Source of the DNA: Paramacrobiotus metropolitanus
Lineage: Eukaryota; Tardigrada; Eutardigrada; Parachela; Macrobiotidae
Reading direction: 5' to 3'
Assembly: GCF_019649055.1 (NCBI RefSeq)
Contig: NW_026570296.1
Span: 616,295 to 680,294 of the forward strand
DNA: 64,000 bases
Part shown: positions 41,085 through 52,760 of the stretch, piece by piece
Layout of the letters: each line of letters starts with the position of its first letter
Position numbering within the stretch: position 1 is the stretch's first letter
Notes under the pieces: model-generated
Told to the model about the DNA's origin: nothing
The model's input: only the letters and a program-made list of their open reading frames with translations
Database searches by the model: none
Translations under genes and position numbers: made by a program

Positions 41085-41668
41085 GGTTGGCTATTTCGTC
41101 CTTGGCTGCTCAATGCTCACTCCAACTGCGGCAGGAAAAACACGTGGAAACAAAATTTGCAGTTACAGTCAAAAGCCCGTTAAGCAGAATAAACCAACTA
41201 ATTCAATATGATTCTCGAAAGTCGAAAGCAGGAATCAGCACGTCCGAAAGCCCGGGCGTTTAAGTACATGTATGAGAACTGTACGTACAAGCCGCACCAC
41301 GGTAGCCCCATGACACCACGGTATCACTTGTAGAAGTTTATCTGGCAACGACGGTAATATGCAGCATACAGTAGTCATTTCCAGCGCATGTGACGTTTTG
41401 CCACTTAATTTTCTGTTATTTCCAGATTTTACAAGTCATATTTTACTATTATTTTTTTACCATTTCTCGATTAATGCGCCGGCACGTTTTTGGTTTTTGA
41501 ACTTTTCCTAAATTCCGTTAAAACTTGGTGTCTGCCGACACAGTACGGACTACTACGGGGTGCGCGTTTTCAGTTGCGAACTGTGTAGGATAGCCATTTT
41601 CCGACTGCTGCGAGGGCGTCTAACGGAGACTACCGGGTCCTCAATTGTTGTTCACCGTCGGCATCGGG

Positions 41669-43427
41669 ATGGCATCCACAAATCCTTCTTCGTCGACAGT
41701 ATCCCAAGGCGAGCCTGAACCCAGCGTCGCCAGCTGCCTGCAACAGGCATTGGCAAGCGGCGATTTCAGCGATGTCCAGTTTGCCGTTGGGGGTAACTTT
41801 GGCCCAGTGAAGATCTTTAAAGCTCACAAGTAACAGTCCCCTCAATGGCATCGATTGATGAAGCGTTCGAGATTTTCATCCTGTTTCTGATGCGTTTGTA
41901 GCCATTGTAGGCATTTTCTGAGTATGCGCAGCTCCGTGTTCCGCACCATGTTCTATGGAAACCTGCCCGAAACCTGTCAAGCTCCCATTGAGATTCCGGA
42001 TTTTTTTCCGACGCGTTTGCCAACCTGCTCAGGTGACATATCTTTCCTTAAAAAGATACATGGCTTCATCGTTCTGCTACAGATATTCAAGCAGAGAAAT
42101 ATTTAATATTGCATTACTGTTGCACGTTCGCGTTGTCCAGTTTCATGTACACTGACAAAGTGGAGAATCTAAATGCGGACAACGTCTTCCACACGATGAA
42201 CTGCGCTGACAAGTATGATTTTGCGCCGCTAGTCCGCGTCTGCTTGGAGATGATTCACAGTAATCTGACCCCCGGGAATTGTCTGTCCGCTTTGGAGCAG
42301 GTGCGTACTGTGCCTAAAAATTTAATGCGAACTTCAAAATGATGAACCGATGGATCGACTGATCAAAAGGACAACGAACGAATTACAGGCCCTGTATTGG
42401 CATGCTGATGGTATCGCGGAGAAGTGCTTCCGTTTGGTGGATGAGCAGAGCAGCGCCGTTCTGAAGTCGGAGGAGTTCTTGGCGATCAGCCAGAGTACCC
42501 TGCTGATTATTCTGCAGCGTAATGCGCTGGCTGTTGTGGAACATGACATTTACTTGGCTGTGGAACGGTAAGTGTATGGACTACGCCTTTCGATTACAAT
42601 ATAACTACTAACTCATTTGGCTGCAGAAAGTTTTGGTTTTCGAAGTTTGATCGCATACGATGTTGTGGTTTTTGTTGTGGCGATGCTTGAAAGTTTACAG
42701 TATCAAGTGCGCAAGTCGCAGCTTTATCATTATTTTAGCATTGTCGATTGCAGATGGGCTACTGAAGCCTGCTGTCGCCACGACCTGGAGCCGTCCGCTG
42801 TCCATCGTCGTCAAATGCTGGGAGACGCCTTGTACCTGGTCCGCTTTTCGTTGCTGAGTTACGCGCAGCTTGCTGAGGGCCCCGCCAAGGTGAGATTTGG
42901 TGTTTTTCATCTGTCTGATTACCAATGTTTGTGAGATATTTTTGATTTCTTCGGATACCTTGTCTCTGTACTGGATCACAGCGTAAAGCGTGTACACACT
43001 CGTTGTGTTTTTCTCGGTGCAGAGTGGTTTGCTGACGGAATCCGAGCTGGTGAACATCTTCCTCTACCGCAATGCCGCAGTGAAACCACCTTTGCTATTT
43101 CCACCGGAATGTCGGCAAAATGGGCTCATGCCAACCGGGTTCCAAGTGGGAGATGAAGTGTTCGTCAAGTCCGCAGCTTTCCGGCGTACTGCTTCCGGCA
43201 AAAAGACACCCACGGTGTGTATGTGGCAACCAGCCCTGATTACCGGCATGCGCCAGTCAGAATTGGTATTTATTCGGCGGAAGGATGGCCAGGAAGGCAG
43301 CGCAGCGTCACAGGATGTCATCCGCGTCGAGGATGTTTCGATCAGTACTGACTCAATAAAAGATTACAAAAAATATAAACCTGGCAATGCAGTGCTTGTC
43401 CGGCAGCATTATAATGACGATTATTAG
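41669..43427 (+). pseudogene. BTB-BACK gene, paralogue of 35479-37186, with a one-base deletion
   Basis: Exons 41669-41829, 41911-42032, 42141-42300, 42389-42567, 42754-42889 and 43023-43427. Exon 2 is 122 bp instead of 123: after IPDF a T run followed by CCG lacks one C relative to paralogues, shifting the frame. All other exons are open and conserved (DFSDVQFAVGGNFGPVKIF; YWHADGIAEKCFRLVDEQSS; HRRQMLGDALYLVRFSLL; ESELVNIFLYRNAAVKPP; FQVGDEVFVKSAAF). The single lesion sits next to a homopolymer, so a sequencing error is a serious alternative; if so the gene is a normal 387-aa family member lacking the second half of the C-terminal module. Confidence 0.82.
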
Positions 43428-44346
43428 TCAAAACATCGTTGTTTGGGCTTGATATCTGACTCAGCCTTGAGGAGGCCTAATTTAAAAAGGATCAGATTAG
43501 ATGTTTACTGCTGCTTTTTTTGTAGATTGTATGTTTGGTACAACTTGTATTTACATACGGTATTTCTGAAGTTTGTTCATAAAGTCCCTTTATTACTGAA
43601 TATTGAAAAAGGAAGTTTTTGTGCATAGTTGGACTGCAGCTGATAAGTAAGTAGAAATCGTAGCCACTGGAAACCGTAATAACTCAAAAACTTCTGAAGG
43701 TATTGTAATGCATGCATGGAGTTCGTGATATGCAGCCACCAAGAGGCGATAGTATCAAGCAATCGCGGAAAGGTGCGCATTGATGTAGTGGCGGAGTGGA
43801 CTAGCTCTAACGGCAGGCAACTTCGATTGACGGCGGCGTTTGCATGAAGTAAACGTTTCAACCGCGATCGCATCTGACATATCTCCAACCCTGCAAGCAC
43901 CTTCTAGGATTTACGTAATTACGCGACCTACGTAATTCTTTCTATCAGAGAAGGTTTGCTTTCGAGTTTCATCCCCTTGACAAAAGTTTTTAATAAACAT
44001 AAAAAAAACGCTTTTGCCTCGGTTTCTTATTGTGACAGGGTTACAAATACAGTGCAGGACGGACATCAGATGGCGGAGGACAAAAGTAAAAACAAGTTCT
44101 AAAGAAAAACAATATGGATGCAACGGTTGCGTAAATCTTGCTGGCTCTTGACCTGATGTTGCATTCGAGCTGGAATCATGTTACTGAAACCTCGTAACGT
44201 AACATGAAAAATGGAAACGAAGCTGAGAAATTACGAATGTCCATAAAAAGAATACAAATGACGTCCCCGTTGCAATAACCAAAACATCGGGCAGTTTATC
44301 AACCAGATGCACATATTATCCGTTCAAGAAAAGTTTGGCCATCGAC
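43428..44346. other. Convergent intergenic region, copy of 37187-38039
   Basis: Non-coding. Shares ordered blocks with 37187-38039 (see there), with scattered substitutions and indels, so the duplication is not very recent. Confidence 0.6.
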
Positions 44347-46069
44347 TCAATCCAAGGTATTCCTTGTTCTACCCTCTCTGTAAAGCACCTTCAAATCAGT
44401 GAATCCGACAGTCTTGTATTCCCCGCGCACCTTTATCCGGTGCAGTCCACCCATTAGGGCCCTTTCGTATTCGGCATTTTCTCCCGATGAAAGGATGCGC
44501 ACGCTCCGACCTCTTTTCAAGACTTGCTGAGGACGAAACACGAGTTTCGTCGGAGTAGTGCCCTCCTTGCGAAATGCGTCGTTGCTGTACCAAGTGAAGA
44601 CAACGTGTTGCTGATGCACTCCGGTTATTCTAGCTGGCTGAAGGTAATAGGACCGAAGCACGAATATGTCCGCACCCGGAAACACGATTCTCCGCTGTCC
44701 CGTGCGTGGCTGCGTGGGAAACCGTCCCTCTAGCTTCGTGTTAGAATTCTGGTACATGAACAAGGAGTATAACTCCGACTCCATCAGCAGACCGCTCTAA
44801 AACAATACAACATGAAACAACAATCCAATAAATTCAGCAACATGGCGTTCCAGTTACCTTTCCGGGACCATCAGCGAGTTCGGTGTTGGTCAGCAGCGGA
44901 AATCGGACGAGAAATAGCGCCGTGCCCAACATCTGACGCCGGTTAGCGCCGGAAGCGTCCATAGCGTGACGAGCGCAGGCAGCCGTTGCCCACCTACCAT
45001 GACAGCTGTCATGGAATGTGCAGATTTTTGCCATTAATCAGGTCATATTTATTTATTTGTTACTATTGAAGCATGGGTTCTTTCGTTGAGCCACTAATGA
45101 CATGACAGACGGATGCTGTTGGAGATGTGCTTACTTCCAAGTTTAACATTCGGTCTGTGCTTCGCTTACCGTTCAACAGTCAAGTATACATCGTGCTCTT
45201 CTGCCGACAGCGTGTCGCGCTGCAGGTACTGTGCAGTGTATCCAATGAGATATCAGGGAACTCTCCCGATTCCACAATCTTCGCAGTGTTAGCATCCAGG
45301 AAAGCCATGCATTTCTCCACGATGCTGTCGGCTTGCGAAGAAACAGCCTGCAGACAGGCAAGTCGTTTTTGAATATTAATTTTGTAATAGACTAGGATTC
45401 GTACGTAGTGATTAAAGAAGAAATCCGTGCCTCTTTCCACGTGGATAAAAAATTGTCAGCATTCAACCGGCGTTCGATGAAGTTAGAGCAAATTTGCACC
45501 AGCTGCGGCATGTACTTGTCGGCGCAGCTCATCGTCGCGAAGACATTGTCAGCACTGAGCTGATCAAATGAATCCGTGTACAAGAAACTGTAATACCAAA
45601 AAAACGAGGCATAGTAGGTTTTCATGCAGCTTTGAAAAAATTTTCAAAAAGAAAATTAGAATCGTTCAGGGTACCTGAGCATATTGGCAAATGCTTCCGG
45701 ATGGACATCGGGAATGCCGATAGCTGCATCACACTTTTCAGGCAAGCTTCCATAGAACATCGCTCGAAACACTGCACTGCGGCTCAAGACGAGTCTGTAC
45801 ACAGTGAACATCATCTCGGTACAGCCGACCATTTATGTATTTACATACAAAGTGAAATGAGAACAGCTGTTCCCAGAAGAACTCGGATAAGCCCTCGAAA
45901 CTTACTTGTGCGCGGAAAAGTTCTGCACTTCGCCAAAATCACGTCCCACTGTGAAACACACATCAGTGAATTCTCCCTGCGCCAGTGTTCGTTCCATGTA
46001 GTCAGTGATTCGGCCGCTGCCCAGCTGCTTCCCAGGAGCAGTTTTCGGTGAAGTTGAATTCGTGGACAT
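44347..46069 (-). pseudogene. BTB-BACK gene with a one-base deletion in exon 4
   Basis: Exons 45906-46069 (start MSTNS), 45675-45794, 45431-45587, 45170-45347, 44858-44993 and 44347-44796. Exons 2 and 3 are each one codon shorter than the norm, but exon 4 is 178 instead of 179 bp: after ISLDTLHS one base is missing and the frame is lost until the next exon. BACK (SGANRRQMLGTALFLVRFPL) and the C-terminal module (GADIFVLRSYYLQPARITGV, HVVFTWYSNDAFRKEG, GGLHRIKVRGEYKTVGFTDL) are otherwise well preserved. Intron 3 begins with GC. Either a young pseudogene or an indel error. Divergent to the gene at 47543. Confidence 0.8.
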
Positions 46070-46699
46070 GGTGGGTTATCCTGAAGACAAATTATCTTCA
46101 TCAGTTTGCAAGAAGGATTCGAGAGGATTCAGAGCAAGCAAAATTACATCATTTTATAACGATACACCGTAATGCTTAAATTTTATACACGAAAAATGAA
46201 TATTGTCGAATGACCGTGCTGTGTCCTGTACGTAACTCTGAAAAGGGCGAATGCCGCGAATCATAAAGGCAAAGCGAAAGGGCGGTACCGCGGCAGGCCA
46301 AAGGTAGAGTAGGTCGACCCTAAATGGGGTCACTTAACTCGAGTTGAGAGCACGTACGTGTCCTACGAGTAGTCATTGAGTCGACTGAATCAGGACGGTG
46401 GAGTCGACTGAATGACTCTGTTCCATTGCACGACTGCACGCTACTGTCAAAACGCTTGCCTGATTGGGCAGTTTGAGCTGCAACATGCGCATTACAGAAT
46501 GCACTTTACACTCTTCCCGTGCGGTTCGATAACTTCGGTTTCTGCTGGTTACTGCTGCTTTTTCGACTGCTCCATTTATTTGGTATCGCCAAATGACCAA
46601 AGTTGTCGACTACCACTTGCTAAAACGACCGTGAGCGTACGGGGCGCTGTATAATGCACTGTTTTGTTTCTGAGATGTGTTGATAACTGTCCACCGCGG

Positions 46700-46917
46700 T
46701 CCGCGAAGCCCTTTTTCATACAGCTCGATGAATACCTAGCTAAGTGTAATTGGAGCGGAAACTGTATGACGTATAACGAGGCGTCCAGAATTTGAAGCCG
46801 GTTAGCGCCACGAGAATCCACGGCGCTGCGGCAGCTGCCCAGCTCTTGCTTCTTTGGACCGTTCGAAGGAGCTGTATTGGTGGACCCGCAGTCGGGCGTC
46901 ACCGTCACAGGTGGACA
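46700..46917 (-). pseudogene. Chimeric relic: exon 1 start joined to a BACK exon
   Basis: Starting at 46917 the minus strand reads ATGTCCACC, as in exon 1 of the family, then within about 60 bases passes into SCRSAVDSRGANRLQIL and SLYVIQFPL, a degenerate copy of exon 5. Exons 2-4 are missing. It lies between the divergent genes at 46069 and 47543 and looks like the product of a deletion in a former gene. Confidence 0.6.
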
Positions 46918-47542
46918 TGGCTGGACCGTTTCATCGGTAGCTTCTCACTCGGATAGTAGCAGGAAAGACAGGAAAAGAAATGAAAATTTATAGTTAATTA
47001 CTAATTAGGCATAATAGAACCATCACAATTGTATTCGAAAGCAGGAATAATTTCTGAAAGCCTGGGAGTATGTACACGCTGTAATACTTTCTCAAGTTTG
47101 CTCTGAAAACTGTTGATCTGTCTAAATAACCTCTTCTGTAATTTTTTGCTGCATTTTTTACCGACCAGATATTGAAGTCCTGTTAAACGGGTTGTCTGCT
47201 CCTGATACATGAATGAATGAATATCAACTCAGGCCAATCAGCGATGGTGCCAGAGTCAGCCAGATAGGCAGACACAGTAATAACTACTAACGCTGCTGTG
47301 GCGTTCAGAACCGCTTTTTTTGCTTTGTATAAAAATTAATAAGACTTGCACAAGTCACATTCTACATGTTTAATTTGCTTTCCTGTTTGTGCGTTTTAAA
47401 CTATTCCTCAATTTCCATTTACACTTATCTTTTAAAACTGTGTATCTTTTGTGTTGTCCATATTCCGACTCCAGCGCCGTCGGCTAATCGGGGACTCTCA
47501 AGTCTCGAGGCTCAAACTGTTGCATTCACCGTTGGCATCGGA
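46918..47542. other. Upstream region of the BTB gene at 47543
   Basis: No gene recognised. It holds an AGGCCAATCAGCGATGG block near 47232 that matches the upstream regions of the 35479 gene (near 35140), so part of the promoter region was duplicated with the genes. Confidence 0.5.
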
Positions 47543-47902
47543 ATGGCCTCCACAAATACTACTTCATCGGCCATTCCCCAACCGGACGGAATGAAGTCCA
47601 CCGTCGTCAGCTGCATGCAGCAGGCATTAACAAGCGGCGATTTCAGTGATGTGCAGTTTGCCGTTGGGGGCAACTTTGGCCCTGTGAAGATCTTCAGAGC
47701 CCACAAGTAACGCTCCACCCGGCCGTCCATTGTCGGAAGAGTTTTCAAGATTTTAATTCTGTTATTGGTGCATTTGTAGCCATTTCCTGAGTATCCGCAA
47801 CTCCGTGTTCCGCACCATGTTCTATGGCAGTCTGCCCGAAATTCGCCATGCTCCCATCGAGATTCCCGATTTCATTCCCGACGCGTTCGCCAATCTACTC
47901 AG
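47543..47902 (+). CDS. BTB-BACK gene, exons 1-2, interrupted in intron 2 by retroelement 2
   Basis: Exon 1 47543-47706 (MASTNTTSSAIPQPDGMK, DFSDVQFAVGGNFGPVKIF) and exon 2 47780-47902 (VFRTMFYGSLPEIRHAP, IPDFIPDAFANLL) are open and splice in frame with GT donors. Fifty bases into intron 2 the second retroelement begins, in the opposite orientation. Exons 3-6 should lie beyond the element, outside the window. Because the insert is intronic, a functional gene cannot be excluded. Confidence 0.8.
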
Positions 47903-47952
47903 GTACAAAAAATTGTAGTTTGCCTCAGGTAGTTTGCCTGGATTCAACGTCC

Positions 47953-48312
47953 TCTAATGCTAGATCCAGCAGTGATCCAGATACGGAGACCTAAACGGAA
48001 TAGATCCCGTGGAGTGAGCTATGCGATAAGTATAGCGAACTACGCGGAATCGCGAAACGTCGCACCGCTAATAGCTGACTTTTAATAATATTGAAAATTC
48101 CGACAACAGAAAATCAATAATGATCGGCGCAGCTCGATCGTAAAGCGTGGAGCCCATTCAACAGTGTGTAACACTGTGCAGCACGCGCTATGCCGCGCCC
48201 ACTAACACAACTCAAGCCAATCAGAAGAGACACAACACAGACACGTAATCCTAAGGCGTAGCGCCACAGGCGTAGCGCCACTCACGAGAACGCTAGTGAT
48301 CCCGGTCTCACA
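47953..48312 (-). repeat. 3' LTR of element 2 (360 bp)
   Basis: Clearly related to the LTRs of element 1 but with scattered substitutions, an E-box changed from CACGTG to CACGCG, and a short duplication of GGCGTAGCGCCAC near 48255. It is therefore from a different sub-lineage or an older copy. Confidence 0.93.
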
Positions 48313-49746
48313 TGCCTCTGGGGGGATGCCGAGCTCCTGTGAGGCTGGACACACTCCCGAATCCACGAGAAGACGACGGTCGCCGGTGTCTGTGTGTGCT
48401 CAAAAACATCAAATTCTCATAATCCATTTTATCACATCAATTACATAAAGGCACAATTTCATTTAATACGATGTGAATAAAGAGATCCAATTATAAAAAT
48501 ACTATCATAAAACAGATCAACAGTTAAACAGATCAACAAAAGTATGAACCAAATGTAGACTAGGATCCTCCATTTCTGACTCGTAAAGGTCACAGGTCCT
48601 GTCCACCGTTTTCCGCACATTGGCCCATTCCGCCCGTTGAGCAATTTCGCGCATCCGTAATGCGACTTTCATCACAATCCGCTTGAGAATCAGGTGCGTA
48701 TCAAGTACGACTTAGGAATACTGCTTCACTCTTTGGAATATGGTGCGTATCATTCGTACGACTTCAAAATGAGATCCAATAAAGGTCATGGAGGGACGTC
48801 AATGAAGACAAGCGTAGTTCGCTTCCTCCCTAATAAAGGTCATCCTTTGTTGAGATGATCCGTTGAGATGTGCGACTCGTTTTGGGTTAATAGTCCCAAA
48901 GGTCATGCGACTTGAATTCCGATACGGTGACTCTGTTGGGCAATTGATGATCCCAAAGGTCATCCCACTCGTCAAAACTTCTGTTAAAGGTCATGGAGGA
49001 ACTTAGCCGATTTTCTGCGGCTTCAAGCACTTCCTTGCTTGCCTCCCTGGTAAAATTTACAGTTTGACCTTTCCGTCGCACATCCAACTTCAATATGCCT
49101 CGAGCGGCCAGAGTGCCGGCAAGTTTACCGTAGCATCTCTGATGGGGCCGGCTAATTACCGGATTGAGTTTACCCCATGAAATTTCCACCTTAAATCTTT
49201 GACTCTTGTTCGCCGCTTGTGGCTTACGTTAGTACGAGAAATCCGGCTTGATTACCGTAGTTTTTCTCGTTTTAATTTTAACACTGAATCGCTTGAAAAG
49301 AGTGCCGGCATAGTTTACCGTAACAACTCTAATGAGGCCGGCTAATTGCCGCATTAAGTTAACCTCATCAATATTCCACCTGTTGTCTTTCTCTTTTTCG
49401 CCGCTTGTGGCCCCGTTTCGTATTCAAGAGATCCGGCTTGATTACCGTAGTTTTCTCTTGTGCATTTATAACACTGAGTCGCTTTTAGAGGAGGGCCGGC
49501 TAACTGCCGTAGCAACTCCCTTGGGGCCGGCTTTATAGACCGAATCAATTTCAACCCCAATAGATATTCCACATGATTTCTTTTAGGCAATTCTGTGCTA
49601 TAAACGCTGCAAACAGCAAATACACAAATACAGTTAATGTTAACATGTCACGTGTCGCGCCCTTTATACAACACCATTTTAATCTTTGTGACGTACCGAC
49701 AAATGCCGTAGACGTCCTTTTAATAGTGTGATCCTAACGATCAGCA
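48313..49746 (-). other. 3' untranslated region of element 2
   Basis: Matches 8462-9901 closely, including the AAAGGTCA octamers (near 48586, 48782, 48835, 48898, 48954, 48986) and the hairpin array. Non-coding. Confidence 0.7.
49108..49560. repeat. Hairpin array of element 2
   Basis: Same eight CCGG...CCG hairpins as in 9265-9715. Stems are kept; the few changes seen (for example TTACCGC to TTACCGG in hairpin 2, a longer T run before hairpin 7) fall mostly outside the outer stems. Confidence 0.75.
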
Positions 49747-52434
49747 CTATTCCATTTCATTTGAATCGCCCTCGCCATCTCTCGGCGGGCGTTTCTTAGC
49801 GCTTTCCGGTTGGTTTCGATCGGAAGTTCGGTCAACTGGTTCCGTCGAGTCAACTTCCATGACCTTTGTCGGGTCAACTTCGCGCTGGCCACGACCTTTA
49901 CCTTGGCGACTTCGCTTAACCGCCTCAAGTCGATGGCGTGCGTCATTCTCTTCGAGTCGCAGTCTGCGGTTATCAGGGTCTTCCGCCAATCGACGCTGCA
50001 CGTCGGCGAGATTATCCCGCAGCTGTTGGTTTCGGATGCCGCGTCGTCCCATCTGGTTAGGCGCACGGTCTGGACGACGGTCACTTTTCTTCACTAAGAA
50101 TTCATCAATGTAAGTTTCGATTCCGTCCACCGGTTCGACGTAGTCGCTTCCCAGAGAATCTTTGATCTTATTAATCCTTTCTTCAACTTGGGATGCGTGG
50201 CGCTGTGTCAAGTTGCCCTTTTCCATTCGTGTCTTACACTTTTTCAGCGCCTTGCGAGCTGTATGCGCTATGCTGATATGTTCCATTGGTTGTCCCAATT
50301 TAGCGACATGAGCTCGGAAGAACGGTGGAATGTCGTCCTTCATGGTATTAGACACCAGTTGATTTTGTGTCTTGTAATGTGCCAGTCTCGCAGCAAAGAC
50401 CTTTTGCCCCATCCTTTTTGCGGCATAGTCCTTAGGATCCACCTGTAATCCTATCGATGCCCTTGCTGCAAGCAACTTAAAAGCTGGATTCACATGTCGT
50501 AAAACAAACTGAGCCACGTATTCTTGTCGTTCGGGATAGTCTCTGTAATAGAACTGTGTCATCCCGATTGGGTCAGTTGTATCCAGCGGTACATCCAATA
50601 AACTTAAATCCACCAAACTGTGTAGCCCATTCCGTCGGATAGGGAGATAACAGTCCCGTACTGAATCGCGGTGGATGAATAATCGACGAAAAGTTCCTTG
50701 TTCCACTCCCTGTTTAATCTCTCTCGCGTAACCTGAGTCAAGTAGGAATTGGCTCAACTGTCTCAAAATTGTGAGGATCTTGTTAGCTTCAACCGAATCC
50801 GGCTCAAGTCCAAAGTATCGACAAATTTCGACCGTTTGCTCATCAATATCAGTCGTCTTGTATTCCATGTCGATACTTTCAGGACGTCGGTTGTCAAATC
50901 TGGAGTTCTGTCGCTGATCAGCCTGGCGATGATTATCCGGTTCTCGTTGACCTTCCAGTTCACGTTGTTCTCCTGACTCAGGCTGCAACGGTTCGTTACT
51001 CGCCGGTTGTTCCGGTTGGAGGTCACTATCCAGAATTACATTTCGTCGATGGGTCACGTTCTCTTGAGACGTTTCCGCAATCGAGCTGGTTCCTTCCATC
51101 GCATCGTCTTCTTGTACGACACTCGCAATTGGATCCACGACGTGAACCATTGACTCTACCCGCTGATACTTTGGAGGTGAATCTTCCCGTTCAGTGCTTG
51201 ATGACCTTTTGCTTGCGCCCGAGTCAAAGGTCGCGTAAAATGCGGCTCTCTGTTGCCATCTTTTATCCTGTGGGTCAGGCGTTCGATTTCGCGTATGTTC
51301 ACGTCTTTTATCCCATGACCTTTCGGGTGTTGACATCCTGACGTTACGATTCCGGAATGCGACTCCCATCGGCACCTGATGCCCTTGCTTTTCAGGCTCT
51401 GTACGGAATGTCTCCGCACGCCGTTTTTGAATACTCATTTCCGTAACTTCGTCTCCATGGCGCACCCATCCTCTTCCGCCACGGTAATCTCTATCATGAG
51501 AACGTTCGCGTGACCTTTCGTTGCGGTAGTCACGTGTCCTTTCACGAGAGTGTTCGCGTGACCTTTCTCTCTGTCGTTCAGAAGTTCGCTCATATTCTCG
51601 TGAATGTCCGCGTGACCTTTCTCTATGCGGGGGCGAACGTGGTCGTATAAAGCCTTCGTCCCGTTTAAAATTCCTGAATGCTTGCAGCACATCACTTTCG
51701 GTTCGGCGAGATTTACGTAAGTCATCCATACGTCTTTCGACTTCCTTCTTTATGTAGGGTGCCGGCGCGAACCCGTCTTGAAGTCGTTTCTTCTCCCGCA
51801 ACAGCATTTTGAATACCTCGTCTGACATGGCAGCTGGATCTTTCGTTATCGTTTCAATTTGTATGATAAGTGATTGTCGTACAAGTTGCATTTCGTCTTC
51901 GTTAAGGCTGGCCATGCCCGTAGGTGCAACTAAACTCGATGTGCTGGGCAGCCCCTCTCGTGCAGCCTGTTCACTTGCTCTCTTATTTTCCGCATTAATT
52001 TTCGCGCGGATTTCGTCTTCCATCCGCTGAACTCGCATCTTCGCTTGGTCTTCTTCAAATTTCTTCCGATACGCGTCTGTCTGTGGACACTTCAACGGCT
52101 CCAAGGTGTCATCCCAGCCAGGTTCGTTGTTTCGGATCGCTTCTCGGTAACGATCTTCGAATAGCATTCGCTCTTCTACTGGGATGCTGCCGTAATTTCT
52201 TGCGCTTATGAGATTTCGAAAAACGTCCAAGTTCCCACGTTTGGCTTCCATGATCCCAACAAGCGTGACGGTATGTGGGTCTTCCAGCTTGTGAATACAA
52301 GTGTAGCAGGGAATTTCTTGTCAACCTTTTGTTGTTCCTTAAGCAGTCCGGACACTTTGGATTATAGCCCGTAAACTGATCGATGTCTGCCGCCATTCCC
52401 GAACGTTTAGAAGGGGCTTGACCTTTTGTGCCAT
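49747..52434 (-). CDS. ORF C of element 2
   Basis: Open without interruption from 52251 (MEAKRGNLDVFRNLI) to 49747, 834 codons, through the point where element 1 is broken, so it shows the native continuity of ORF C. The N-terminal ~60 codons from the ATG at 52434, with the zinc-ribbon cysteines, are shifted by one-base losses near 52427 and 52328. It carries a short insert relative to element 1 (DPIASVVQEDDAMEGTSS) after the RS region. Otherwise as described for ORF C of element 1. Confidence 0.75.
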
Positions 52435-52760
52435 CTTTCTTCAATCTGCAATTATAAAACAATCCATCATAGTAACCTTTTCGACGTTAATCCTTTCCAT
52501 GTTAAGGCTTTCTATCATTTTTACGCCTATTCCGTTACTGAGCTGAGACTTTCCTAGCTCCTGCTGCCTTTTCTATCACTGTAACGTGGTGACCTTTCTT
52601 ACGTTATCAGCACTTTCTGACTACTGTGACCTTTTCTATTAGTCCTGGTACTGCTTTCAGTTGACCTTTCGTAACACTTTTCGCTTTCGTTTTAAACTGT
52701 TTTATGCTTTTTCTGTAATATGCAGGGTTCATTACTCGCTGCATATCACACTATATTAGT

